Of a DNA stretch of 64,000 nucleotides, positions 35,647 through 43,975 are shown in pieces. A program made the position numbers and the translations under genes. The DNA lies in contig NZ_JAIVEM010000027.1 of assembly GCF_020404765.1 (NCBI RefSeq), positions 124,001 to 188,000 of the forward strand, given 5' to 3'. Every line of letters begins with the position of its first letter. The first letter of the stretch is position 1. Under the pieces are notes generated by a model that did not search any database, was not told where the DNA came from, and was given only the letters and a program-made list of their open reading frames with translations. This DNA is from Paenibacillus sp. BJ-4 (GTDB lineage: Bacteria; Bacillota; Bacilli; Paenibacillales; Paenibacillaceae).

Positions 35647-36798
35647 ATGGAAGCCGCAGCACCAAAAATATTAATTTTATATGCAAGCTACGGGGAAGGC
35701 CACGTACAAGCCGCCCGGGCAATTATGGATAGCTTGCGAAGAATCGGACGCTGTGAGGTAAAACTACTCGACTTAATGGCTGAATCCCATCCCTGGTTAA
35801 ATGATCTGACCAAATTTGTATATATGCAAAGCTTCAAAACGATTCCTCAGCTTTATGGCTGGGTCTATAACATCACACGAGAGATGCAGGCCAAATCAGC
35901 CTTTGGCAGCGTGCTGCATTCCTTCGGAATGCGACAACTGGCGCTTACACTCGACAAAGAAAAACCCGACCTCGTCATACATACGTTCCCGCAGCTGGCT
36001 CTCCCGGTGTTGCGTCGCAAATTGAGAATGAAGCTACCGATTGCCAACGTGGTTACGGATTTTGACCTGCATGGGCGTTGGCTGCATCCCGATATTGACC
36101 GCTACTATGTAGCTACAGAAGATATCCAGCAGGAGGCAGCGCAGCGGGGAATACCCATCGAGCGCATTGTCGCTACGGGCATCCCGATTCATGCTTCTTT
36201 TTATCCTATGTCAGTGGAAGAAGCAGCTAAACCGCAGCATACCCTCCCGCAGCCACTCTCAGGGACTACTACACTGCTGATTATGGCAGGAGCCTATGGT
36301 GTATTATCCGGCATACTGGACATCTGCCAGCGATTAAGCCAGCTGCCACAGCTGAGACTATTGATCGTCTGCGGGCGCAATCAGCAATTGAAAGCAGAAC
36401 TGGATACGCTGTATGCGGACCATCCCGATATCTACACCTATGGATTCGTGGACTATGTTCCCGCACTCATGCAAGCAAGCGATATGGTGATTACAAAGCC
36501 CGGCGGCATCACACTCTCGGAAAGCATCGCATCCGGTTTGCCCATTCTTGTGTTCAGGCCTGTACCCGGTCAAGAGCTAAATAATGCCCTGTATCTAGAG
36601 CAAAAAGGAGCTGCTCGTATTGCTCGCACTACGGAGGAGTTGATCCAGCATTGTATAGACCTGATCTCCACTCCTTCCCTCGCTGCGGAGATGAAGCAGT
36701 CGATTGAGCTGCTTCGCAAGCCCCATCCCGCAGACCAGATTGCCAAGGATATTTTGCATCAACTTGTGGATAAAAGCACCTCCATCCGGACAACTTAA
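35647..36798 (+). CDS. MGDG-synthase-like (GT28) glycosyltransferase
   Basis: A 383-residue glycosyltransferase of the UgtP/MurG-like fold. The N-terminal MGDG-synthase motif LYASYGEGHVQAARAI and the C-terminal nucleotide-sugar loop TKPGGITLSESIASGLP are clear, as is the GQELNNA motif. Such enzymes add glucose or galactose to diacylglycerol, giving membrane glycolipids. The true start is ATG 35647, which follows AGGGGGC. Two more family members lie at 58.2 and 60.1 kb. Confidence 0.88.
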   Translation: MEAAAPKILILYASYGEGHVQAARAIMDSLRRIGRCEVKLLDLMAESHPWLNDLTKFVYMQSFKTIPQLYGWVYNITREMQAKSAFGSVLHSFGMRQLALTLDKEKPDLVIHTFPQLALPVLRRKLRMKLPIANVVTDFDLHGRWLHPDIDRYYVATEDIQQEAAQRGIPIERIVATGIPIHASFYPMSVEEAAKPQHTLPQPLSGTTTLLIMAGAYGVLSGILDICQRLSQLPQLRLLIVCGRNQQLKAELDTLYADHPDIYTYGFVDYVPALMQASDMVITKPGGITLSESIASGLPILVFRPVPGQELNNALYLEQKGAARIARTTEELIQHCIDLISTPSLAAEMKQSIELLRKPHPADQIAKDILHQLVDKSTSIRTT

Positions 36799-36828
36799 CG
36801 GAGAATAAGCCAGACGGAGGGGATACCA

Positions 36829-37107
36829 ATGGAACACAAAGGGAAGGATTTGCTCCCGCTAACGGGTGAAAAGGTAGAAGTGGACGGTATTTATGTCGAT
36901 GAGGATGGACATGAGCAGCATTTGCACAGAGGTCAACATTTTCCTGCGGATGTTGTTTTGGGGACTTCCGAGTGGAAAATGACCGAATACGCTTTTGATA
37001 ATCATCATGAAGGACGTACTGATGAACGACTTGTTCCCAAAGAAGATGATAAGCAAAAAGATGGGAAGATTACACACCCACGCCGTCAAATTCAACAACA
37101 ACAATAA
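36829..37107 (+). CDS. YjzC-like small protein
   Basis: A 92-residue hydrophilic protein with GEKVEVDGIYVDEDGHEQHL and HRGQHFPADVVLGTSEWK. The pattern of a short YjzC-type core (G-Y-DE-G, RG--FP) is clear, followed by a charged tail ending QIQQQQ. Function is unknown; members of the family occur across Bacillales. GGAGGGGATACC precedes the ATG, 30 bases after the glycosyltransferase stop, so they may be co-transcribed. Confidence 0.7.
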   Translation: MEHKGKDLLPLTGEKVEVDGIYVDEDGHEQHLHRGQHFPADVVLGTSEWKMTEYAFDNHHEGRTDERLVPKEDDKQKDGKITHPRRQIQQQQ

Positions 37108-37159
37108 GACCGTTACAGATGAAAAGTATGCACGATATAAGGCTGTTTTGTTAATATCC

Positions 37160-37316
37160 TGTGAATAAGTTGTTCGTAAAATGTGAATAAAAATCATGTT
37201 GTCTACAGTTTGTGCACAAACTGTGCATAAATCATATTTATTTTGTGGATAAACATGGTGATACAGTGGATAAATTGCGTACAACTTGTGCAAAACTTGT
37301 GTATAACTGTGTATAA
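37160..37316 (+). repeat. Cluster of DnaA-box-like sequences
   Basis: Within 157 bases there are six perfect matches to TGTGNATAA (reverse of TTATNCACA): 37160-37168, 37182-37190, 37222-37230, 37244-37252, 37298-37306 and 37308-37316. A near match, AGTGGATAA (37265-37273), and TGTGCACAA (37211-37219) add to it. All point the same way. No dnaA, dnaN or origin genes are nearby, so this is more like the DnaA-box clusters of B. subtilis that bind DnaA outside oriC than an origin. Confidence 0.75.
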
Positions 37317-37351
37317 GGGCTGAGCGAATTCTTTCGTTCGGCCTTTTTCAT
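37317..37351 (+). terminator. Terminator-like hairpin after the DnaA-box cluster
   Basis: GGCTGAGCGAA and TTCGTTCGGCC pair with two wobbles and are followed by TTTTT. Confidence 0.6.
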
Positions 37352-37475
37352 ATTTTTATATGTATTCTCTGATGAACTTTTTCTAGCGGTTTGGGCATAT
37401 CCTACATTCCCGACCTCATAGTTTGTATAGTACAGAGCCTGAGTTTAAAAACTTCTAAAGGGGGATCACTTTGAT

Positions 37476-37814
37476 ATGGCAGTCTATAAGTCTTCCACGG
37501 GATTGGATGAAAATATAGCAGCTGTCCTGTGCTACCTGTTTGCCTTCCTTGGCGCACTGGCCCTTGTCATGCTGGAGAAGAAAAGTCGCTTCGTATTATT
37601 TCACGCTCTGCAATCTATATTTTTGTTTGTGGCCCTTATGATCGGACATGTGCTTGCTGGATTCATTCCGCTACTGGGTCCTTTACTCGCTTCCCTGCTG
37701 ACGCTGGCAGGCCTTGCATTGTGGATCATCCTGTTAATCCGCGCGGGACAAGGCAAATGGCTTAAACTTCCTTGGATAGGCGATCTGGCTCTACATCAGG
37801 CTCGGCAGTTGTGA
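37476..37814 (+). CDS. DUF4870-type small membrane protein
   Basis: A 112-residue protein with three transmembrane segments. It has NIAAVLCYLFAFLGALALVM, then FVLFHALQSIFLFVAL with the family's FHA-Q phrase, then a final helix. It matches DUF4870/TMEM-like small membrane proteins of unknown function. AAAGGGGGATC precedes ATG 37476. Confidence 0.75.
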   Translation: MAVYKSSTGLDENIAAVLCYLFAFLGALALVMLEKKSRFVLFHALQSIFLFVALMIGHVLAGFIPLLGPLLASLLTLAGLALWIILLIRAGQGKWLKLPWIGDLALHQARQL

Positions 37815-37856
37815 CAGAGATTTATGCTTGAATTTACACATGTCAAAGCAAAATAC

Positions 37857-37889
37857 GCAAGGCCATCAGACTGCTCTGATGGCCTTGCG
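37857..37889. terminator. Strong hairpin between convergent genes
   Basis: GCAAGGCCATCAGA-ctgc-TCTGATGGCCTTGC is a perfect 14-base stem between the DUF4870 gene and the sigma-factor gene; the T tail is weak on both strands. Confidence 0.65.
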
Positions 37890-37948
37890 CAACAACTGAA
37901 TTCATCTAAATACTCACCTGAAGCAGCTACAATGATGAGAGGTTATTT

Positions 37949-38902
37949 TCATTGCTTACCGGCTTCTTCTTGTTTTACATGTATATGTCCCAGTTTATCC
38001 GGATTGATCATTAAATAAAAATCCTGAATATGCTCTCCGTCCGGTGTCAGTCTGATACATAAGACTTCTTTTACTTTGCCTTCTTTTAAAAATGCCAGTT
38101 GTATCTCGCCATTAATGACAGTATGGACCAGTTCTCTCTCCCGCAATGCGGTTAGCACCCGACGAGAGGTTAACAGGGCGAGAACACCTTTGCGTACAAC
38201 CATCGGTCTCATCACCGTATGCACGTTGCCTCCACCATCGGCCACAAATGCCGGCTGTTCAGCCAGTAGCTCCAGCATAGCAGTCACATCGTAGGCGAGA
38301 AAGGCGGAGGTAAAGCGCTCCAGCAGCTTTATTCTGGAAGCATTATTTTTAGAGTTACTTGCCGGAACGGCAAGCTCAGATTCCCCGGAAGACAGAATAC
38401 GACGAGAGCGACTGAACAGCTGACGACAGTTACTCTCCGTCTTCCCCAGTAATTTCGCAATATCTTTATAATCGTATTGAAAAGCTTCCCTCAGCACAAA
38501 GACAGCACGTTCTATCGGCTTTAGCTGCTCCAGCAGAACGAGAAAAGCGTAAGAAATCATATCCTTACGCTCCAGCCAATCCGCAGGGAGATCTGCACTT
38601 TCGCCCAGCGGCTCCGGCAACCATTGCCCAACATACGTCTCTCTTTGCTTACGCGCAGAGTTCAGTAGATTCAGGCACCGATTCATCGTCATTTTGGCTA
38701 CATAGGCTTTGGGATTCTGTATGTCATTCAGGGGCTTATTCTCCAGCTCGACAAAGCAGTCTTGAACTACATCCTCGGCATCCGTAACCGTTCCAAGCAT
38801 GCGATAAGCAATGGCAAACGAATATTTGCGATATTTTTGATACAGCTCCTCCAGACTTAAATCCACCGATTCCTGTTCAATCCCTTGTTCTATGTCAGTC
38901 AA
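37949..38902 (-). CDS. sigJ: ECF41-type RNA polymerase sigma factor (SigJ-like)
   Basis: A 317-residue protein. Sigma region 2 (YRKYSFAIAYRMLGTVTDAED) and region 4 (RAVFVLREAFQYDYKDIAKL, with the recognition helix around LLGKTESNCRQLF) are followed by a SnoaL-like extension of about 110 residues (from about 200), the mark of the ECF41 group. In this group the C-terminal domain acts as a built-in regulator instead of an anti-sigma factor. It starts with TTG at 38902 after AGGGGGCC. The neighbouring CMD gene is the usual ECF41 target. Confidence 0.85.
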   Translation of the reverse strand: MTDIEQGIEQESVDLSLEELYQKYRKYSFAIAYRMLGTVTDAEDVVQDCFVELENKPLNDIQNPKAYVAKMTMNRCLNLLNSARKQRETYVGQWLPEPLGESADLPADWLERKDMISYAFLVLLEQLKPIERAVFVLREAFQYDYKDIAKLLGKTESNCRQLFSRSRRILSSGESELAVPASNSKNNASRIKLLERFTSAFLAYDVTAMLELLAEQPAFVADGGGNVHTVMRPMVVRKGVLALLTSRRVLTALRERELVHTVINGEIQLAFLKEGKVKEVLCIRLTPDGEHIQDFYLMINPDKLGHIHVKQEEAGKQ

Positions 38903-38921
38903 AGCGTGGCCCCCTGTTTCA

Positions 38922-39371
38922 TTAAAGAATGCCCGGATACATCCCGGTCGCTATGGCAATCCGGTTCCAGTTGTTAATAACATTAATTGCGGTGATCAAA
39001 TCCACGTATTCTTCCTCGGTAAAATGCTCTCTGACCCGATTATACAGATCTGTAGGCACCCCTTGTTCTGAGATACGGGTAACCGCTTCAGCTAATTCAA
39101 GCATAGCACGTTCTTTTTCTGTGAACAAAGGAACCTCACGCCACAGGGCAAGCTGTAAAATGTGGTCAGCATAATCCCCCAGCTTGAGCAAATCCTTGGC
39201 ATGCATGTCCAGACAATAGGAACATCCATTGATTTGGGATACTCTAATTTTCAGTAGCTCATACAGTACCTTGTCTGAAAAACGACCGGAAATATACTTT
39301 TCCATCTCCATCATCGCCTTAAACGTGCTTGGACTCACTGCTCTGTAATTGAATCTTAAACTCACAATCAT
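38922..39371 (-). CDS. Carboxymuconolactone decarboxylase (CMD)/AhpD-like protein
   Basis: A 149-residue protein with the redox motif C-S-Y-C in NGCSYCLDMHAKDLL (CxxC followed by H), typical of CMD/AhpD-family alkylhydroperoxidase-like proteins. I start at ATG 39371, with GGAGGCG six bases before. It is 19 bases upstream of the ECF41 sigma factor gene on the same strand. The family partner of ECF41 (C of 'COE': carboxymuconolactone decarboxylase, oxidoreductase, epimerase) is exactly this type. Confidence 0.88.
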   Translation of the reverse strand: MIVSLRFNYRAVSPSTFKAMMEMEKYISGRFSDKVLYELLKIRVSQINGCSYCLDMHAKDLLKLGDYADHILQLALWREVPLFTEKERAMLELAEAVTRISEQGVPTDLYNRVREHFTEEEYVDLITAINVINNWNRIAIATGMYPGIL

Positions 39372-39514
39372 CGCCTCCATTATTGGTTTACACCTAGAAG
39401 ACAAGTGAACATGTGATTTTGTGACAACATGCAATAATCAATTTGGAATTGCCCTCCGTTGACATAGCATGTATTATAAATGAATGATTTTAAGTAAAGA
39501 AGGTGAGCACTCAT

Positions 39515-40006
39515 ATGAGCGGAAAAGGTTTTATTAAAGAGTTTAAAGAATTCGCTGTACGGGGTAATGTAATCGACCTCGCGGTCGGTGTTATCATCGG
39601 GGGAGCGTTTGGCAAGATTGTCACTTCTATAGTAAACGATATTATCATGCCTCCGATTGGTAAGCTGCTGGGCGGCGTTGATTTTGCTGATTTGTATTAT
39701 GCTATAGGTGCGGAACCATATAACGGAGATAACACTCGCATGACTCTGGCACAGGCAAAGGAAGCCGGCATTGCGGTTATGGCTTTCGGGCAATTTTTTA
39801 ACGTCCTGCTGGACTTCATGATCGTGGCCTTCTGCGTGTTCCTGCTGGTCAAAGGGATCAATATTCTCAAGCGTAAAGAGGAAGAAAAACCTCCTCAGGA
39901 AAAAACGATCAAGGAATGCCCGCATTGCCTGTCGGAAATTCCTGTAGCTGCTACCCGTTGCGCACATTGCACCTCCAAGCTGGAAGGGTACGTGGAAGCA
40001 CGCTAA
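39515..40006 (+). CDS. mscL: Large-conductance mechanosensitive channel MscL
   Basis: A 163-residue channel that opens under hypo-osmotic shock. The first helix has [20 protein letters not shown] (family signature), and the second covers [15 protein letters not shown]. The cytoplasmic end is unusual in ending with [18 protein letters not shown], a zinc-ribbon-like CxxC pair, seen in several Bacillales MscL proteins. I start at ATG 39515 after AAAGAAGGTGAG; the ATG four codons upstream is too close to it. Confidence 0.96.
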   Translation: MSGKGFIKEFKEFAVRGNVIDLAVGVIIGGAFGKIVTSIVNDIIMPPIGKLLGGVDFADLYYAIGAEPYNGDNTRMTLAQAKEAGIAVMAFGQFFNVLLDFMIVAFCVFLLVKGINILKRKEEEKPPQEKTIKECPHCLSEIPVAATRCAHCTSKLEGYVEAR

Positions 40007-40062
40007 CTGATTTCAGATGAAACGAATACACCCGGACAGTCGAAATTCATAGTTCTTACAAT

Positions 40063-40099
40063 AAAACGGCTTAAGACGAATATCGTCTTAAGCCGTTTT
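40063..40099. terminator. Strong bidirectional terminator between mscL and histidine phosphatase
   Basis: AAAACGGCTTAAGACGA-atat-TCGTCTTAAGCCGTTTT forms a near-perfect stem with A and T flanks; it serves both convergent genes. Confidence 0.85.
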
Positions 40100-40135
40100 G
40101 ACATGCTATTTTTAGCAATTCAGATGAAAGCCTGA

Positions 40136-40837
40136 TTAATTGAAATTGGTGATAATGCCCCGGGGTCTGACGGGCAAACCCTCTGCATACAGATGGGAGA
40201 CGTCACCGAAGCCAATACAGCGCGGGACAGCCCATTCCTTGGAGCGCTCATCAAACAAGATCGTAGTTACCGAGCTAGGCGGCATCCAAAAGCCGGACCA
40301 GACCAAGGCCACAGGCAGTTCCAGCAGATGGGCAAGCCAGGTCAGTCCAAAGCCGCCATGGCAGAACACAGCCACCCGGTCCTCGGTATGCTTGAGAATC
40401 CGGTATCTACCCCCGATTCGCTCAAAGCCTTGGCGCTTCAAAAATTCATCGGAATGAAACTTCAGCTGCTCGAAGGTTTCAGGACTTTGCGTACCCTGAT
40501 AATAGGAAATCTCCTTCCATGTATCATGCGTCGGAAGGGGCAGCTCAGAGCGGATAACTTCACCGGGCAGATCCCAATGGGATAGACGACCGTATGGAGT
40601 TTCCTCCAGCTTCAGGGCCAGCTCCTGCGTCCAGTGCTCCACTTCATGAGTCATACCGAGAGCATCAGCCGTGTAGCGCATCGTATCCAGAGCCCGCCCC
40701 ATAGGTGAAACATAAATGCGGTCCAGTCCGTGACTGGACAAGCGATTGGCCAGTGCCTGGGCTTCCAAATGTCCCTCCGGGGTGATGGTGTTGTTCGGAT
40801 AATCCGGATCTGCATGGCGGATGATATACAATCTCAT
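40136..40837 (-). CDS. Histidine phosphatase-superfamily (phosphoglycerate mutase-like) protein
   Basis: A 233-residue protein with the catalytic R-H motif in IIRHADPDYP at residues 6-8, a second conserved arginine in VSPMGRALDT and a late histidine in VFCHGGFG. This is the histidine phosphatase branch (not a full phosphoglycerate mutase). The substrate is not evident. GGAGTAAAG precedes the ATG. Confidence 0.9.
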   Translation of the reverse strand: MRLYIIRHADPDYPNNTITPEGHLEAQALANRLSSHGLDRIYVSPMGRALDTMRYTADALGMTHEVEHWTQELALKLEETPYGRLSHWDLPGEVIRSELPLPTHDTWKEISYYQGTQSPETFEQLKFHSDEFLKRQGFERIGGRYRILKHTEDRVAVFCHGGFGLTWLAHLLELPVALVWSGFWMPPSSVTTILFDERSKEWAVPRCIGFGDVSHLYAEGLPVRPRGIITNFN

Positions 40838-40909
40838 ATTCTTTACTCCGTTCCTATGAATTACAGCAGGATCGCTTTATCTCTTTTTATCCTATAGCTT
40901 TCCTGATCC

Positions 40910-41203
40910 TTAATGCTTGTTCAGCAGATTTTCCAGAATCGCACGTAAATTTCGGTCTTCGTGATAAACTTCCTCACCCGTATCCAGCTCAATGACCCGG
41001 ATATATGTATAGTCTGCTCTGGCATCAACTGGCTTGAAAATCAATTCCTCCGGATTATCCGGACGTACATCATAGCCCATATTTTTGAACATATCTGTAA
41101 TTTGGTCGATCCCCGGCTTGCCTCCGCTGTCCAGCATAATCAGCCCGCGCAGCTCCTTAGGCTCCTCCGGATGCATGACTCGAAAATGTACAATACATTC
41201 CAT
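40910..41203 (-). CDS. Hypothetical protein
   Basis: A 97-residue soluble protein without a recognised family. It has a phrase GKPGIDQITDMFKNMGYDVR and a C-terminal acidic helix (EDRNLRAILENLLNK). AAAGGAGCG precedes ATG 41203. It is divergent from the NUDIX gene. Confidence 0.6.
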   Translation of the reverse strand: MECIVHFRVMHPEEPKELRGLIMLDSGGKPGIDQITDMFKNMGYDVRPDNPEELIFKPVDARADYTYIRVIELDTGEEVYHEDRNLRAILENLLNKH

Positions 41204-41374
41204 GTAAAAACGCTCCTTTCGATCATAAACCTAGTTTATGGCGCAAAACCTCATGTTTCCAGCATACCCCAAATGCCACTCTACATTCCACTCCGTCTTC
41301 ATATCGTCAGGACGGAAAACACGTTATACTGTAAAATAAGCCTTTTACATCGCTTATTATTAGGAGGAACCACC

Positions 41375-42007
41375 ATGACTAGCGAGCTTCTGGATATCTA
41401 CGATAATGAAGACAAGCCCCTTGGCACTGCTTCCCGACAAGAAGCACATGCCAAAGGATATTGGCACCATACCTTTCACTGCTGGGTGGCACGAGATACC
41501 CCCACAGGCCGTCGCCTGCTCTTTCAACAGCGCCAGGATTCGAAGGACACATTTCCGGGATACTACGATATTACGGCAGCCGGTCATTTAACAGCAGGCG
41601 AAGATGTATCTCAAGCAGTCCGTGAACTGGAGGAAGAGCTGGGCATTCACGTCCCTTTCACCTCACTGACACCGCTGATGACTGTTCGGTATGAAAGCAA
41701 GGGAACCGCACAGGGCACATCCTTTTGGGACCGCGAGGTAAGCTCGGTGTTTGGATTACTGTGGAACCAGCCATTGGAGGCTTATCGTATCCAGCAGGAG
41801 GAAGTAGCCGGACTGTACGAAGCAGACCTAGAGCAAGCGCTGGCCCTTTTTGAAGGGCGCATTCCTGTTTTGGAAGCCCACGGCATAACTTCGGGACCGA
41901 ATCCGGAAAAAACTCGTCGCCTGATCACATCCGATCAATTCGTGCCTCATAAAGCGGGATACATTACATCGATATGCCAGGCGCTAATGGAACTTCCCAC
42001 CCGGTAA
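41375..42007 (+). CDS. NUDIX hydrolase, IPP-isomerase-like/YfcD-like
   Basis: A 210-residue protein with a complete NUDIX box, GHLTAGEDVSQAVRELEEEL (G-x5-E-x7-REL-x-EEL). The opening ELLDIYDNEDKPLGTASRQE and WHHTFHCWV are typical of the IPP-isomerase-type/YfcD NUDIX proteins that hydrolyse nucleoside diphosphate-linked substrates. The start is ATG 41375 after TAGGAGG. The upstream frame is open but lacks a start signal. Confidence 0.92.
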   Translation: MTSELLDIYDNEDKPLGTASRQEAHAKGYWHHTFHCWVARDTPTGRRLLFQQRQDSKDTFPGYYDITAAGHLTAGEDVSQAVRELEEELGIHVPFTSLTPLMTVRYESKGTAQGTSFWDREVSSVFGLLWNQPLEAYRIQQEEVAGLYEADLEQALALFEGRIPVLEAHGITSGPNPEKTRRLITSDQFVPHKAGYITSICQALMELPTR

Positions 42008-42017
42008 TGGGTTTATG

Positions 42018-42806
42018 CTATTCCCCACCTGACATATATTTGCCGATAATGCCCTCATACCGCCAGCCATACCGGGTCGACAGCTCGCTGCCCATATCGT
42101 GTTCCAGTTCATACAGAATAAGATCCTGGGCAAAATGATTCAGCAGCAGTCCTGTCATCACCGGATGCTCGGTAATGAGCGCTTGGGTCGGGCAATTTTC
42201 TCCCCGCATCCCCAGCATGCACCAGCGCCGATCAACGACAAAAGAAAACTTGCGTCCTGCCGGTTCCTGTCCGCTTTTGCCAGCCGCACCCGGTAGCCAC
42301 GGTCCCAGCACGCTTTCGCCGTTATTGCAGGACCATAGCAGGCGCACGCCCCGTTTTTCAGCTTTTTCCAGTTCGGCCCGTAACAGTTCAGCTTCTTCTC
42401 GCCACAAATCAAGTACAATCTCATGCTCCGCCCGTTCCAGCTCACGTGTCAGGCTCTCCAGCACATTGCGGTCGCCCTCCGCGTTATAAAAGGTTGGCTT
42501 GGTCGGCTCTGCTCTTGGCATTTCCTTCTCCACGGCACGCAGAGACTCCTGCATCTGCCCCTCGATCATTCGGGTCAATTCACCCGACGGCAGCATGCTG
42601 TAGCGCACAGGCTCTCCCGTGCTGGTTCTGAGATAGCCCTGTCCGGCCAGACGCTGCAAAGCCGCATATACGTTGGAGCGCGATGCGCCCAGACGCTTGG
42701 CCACCTCATAGCCGGAAGCCGCATTTTGCCTTGATAGCTCCACCATGACCTTTGCTTCCATTTCCGTAAAGCCCAGATTTCGCAGATGATGCAGCAAACG
42801 CTCCAT
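42018..42806 (-). CDS. TrmB-family transcriptional regulator
   Basis: A 262-residue regulator. The N-terminal winged helix is visible (LGFTEMEAKVMVELSRQNAA, then RLGASRSNVYAALQRLAGQG), followed by a TrmB effector-binding-like region containing LERAEHEIVLDLWREE. The start at ATG 42806 follows GGGGGAAC; the TTG that overlaps the upstream gene is an alternative. TrmB-type proteins usually control sugar transport. The overlap with the zinc-ribbon gene upstream suggests shared transcription. Confidence 0.82.
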   Translation of the reverse strand: MERLLHHLRNLGFTEMEAKVMVELSRQNAASGYEVAKRLGASRSNVYAALQRLAGQGYLRTSTGEPVRYSMLPSGELTRMIEGQMQESLRAVEKEMPRAEPTKPTFYNAEGDRNVLESLTRELERAEHEIVLDLWREEAELLRAELEKAEKRGVRLLWSCNNGESVLGPWLPGAAGKSGQEPAGRKFSFVVDRRWCMLGMRGENCPTQALITEHPVMTGLLLNHFAQDLILYELEHDMGSELSTRYGWRYEGIIGKYMSGGE

Positions 42807-42871
42807 ATGTTCTGTTCCCCCTATGCTGCCCGGCGTTCTGTCTGTGTCCTGCGACAGCCTGTTCGGCTGCG

Positions 42872-43708
42872 TCAAATCTGTTCAGCTCCGCAACGCGGGC
42901 ACCACTTGGAGCCTTTAGGCAGCTCTGCTGTGCAAATTTGGCATTTTACATTTTCACGTATTTGCGTAGCCGGCTTCTCTGCCCCGGAGTTATTCGCCTT
43001 CCAATATCGAATGCGCTCGTCCAGCTCCTCCTGACGCTCCCGCTCACGTTCCAGTTCTTCAAGACGGCGGTGTTCTTTCTCCAGCTCTTCCTGACGACGG
43101 CGCTCCCACTCCTCGTCGAATGCCGCTTTTTCCTCCGGTGTAAAATCAGACACATAATTGCGGTCTGATCCGGCTGGTTCGTTTTCATGCAGCTCATCCT
43201 GCTCCTGCTCATGCCGCTCAACTACTTCTTGCTCTGTATACTCCGTATAAGCAGGCTGAGTAGCCTTGGCTGCCTCCGGCTTGCGCAGATCAAAAGAATA
43301 GACGTCTGTCGGTATTTCTTCACGCACGGCAGCCACTTGCTTGGAAGCAGCCTGACCTTCATTCAGCTTGCGTCCGCATTTTGGGCAAAAATTCGCATCC
43401 AGCGGTACAACGGCCCCACAGGTGCATAAATGAGCGTTTTTCAATTGTGCAATTCTGCTACGCAGCTCGTCAATTTCATCCTGAAGCTCATCACAGGCGG
43501 TGGATAGCTGTGTCATCTCCGTTTCTGCCACCGACATATCAGATGCCCGGTAGCCCTCATAAAAAATCTGACCCATCCGCAAGAAATGAACATCCATTTC
43601 CTGCTGAATGGCGGTAATTTGCGAATTTATTTTACTAATCTCGACGGCATGCTGCGCCTTTTCTGTAGCGCGATTAGCGCCTTCCTTGATACGTTGAATC
43701 AGCTTCAT
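42872..43708 (-). CDS. Coiled-coil zinc-ribbon protein
   Basis: A 278-residue protein. An N-terminal coiled coil (about 1-90), a first zinc ribbon with CTCG and CPKCG (about 95-120), a long charged coiled coil (RRQEELEKEHRRLEELERE) and a C-terminal zinc ribbon with CQIC and CPRCG (about 255-275). Such proteins are often stress-linked or scaffold proteins. No enzymatic motif was seen. GGGGAGGAA precedes the ATG. Confidence 0.75.
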   Translation of the reverse strand: MKLIQRIKEGANRATEKAQHAVEISKINSQITAIQQEMDVHFLRMGQIFYEGYRASDMSVAETEMTQLSTACDELQDEIDELRSRIAQLKNAHLCTCGAVVPLDANFCPKCGRKLNEGQAASKQVAAVREEIPTDVYSFDLRKPEAAKATQPAYTEYTEQEVVERHEQEQDELHENEPAGSDRNYVSDFTPEEKAAFDEEWERRRQEELEKEHRRLEELERERERQEELDERIRYWKANNSGAEKPATQIRENVKCQICTAELPKGSKWCPRCGAEQI

Positions 43709-43975
43709 CGTTATTTCCTCCCCATATCCAGCCGGATTTCACTGTACCGTCCGTATATCCCAAAGTTTTTTTCTGTTGGCGAACCTCGAACTCCTGTATA
43801 ATGGAATGCGGTCATATCGCCTATTTGCAGGCTATATGTATCAGCGACAATCTTATAACGCGCTGACACTCTGGTAAGATCCGCATGAATTTCAGCTACT
43901 AGAACTCTATCATACCAAAAACTACCCCCATTTGTGAAAATGGAAGATTTTATGATCGAAAGGGGTTTCAGGATC

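Noticed and set aside
37160..37316. Reading the DnaA-box cluster as the chromosomal origin oriC
   Set aside because: No dnaA, dnaN, gidA or similar genes are adjacent and no AT-rich unwinding element was evident.
40961..41374. Open frame upstream of the NUDIX gene
   Set aside because: It runs antisense through the gene at 40910-41203, and the NUDIX homology starts at 41375 after a good ribosome binding site.
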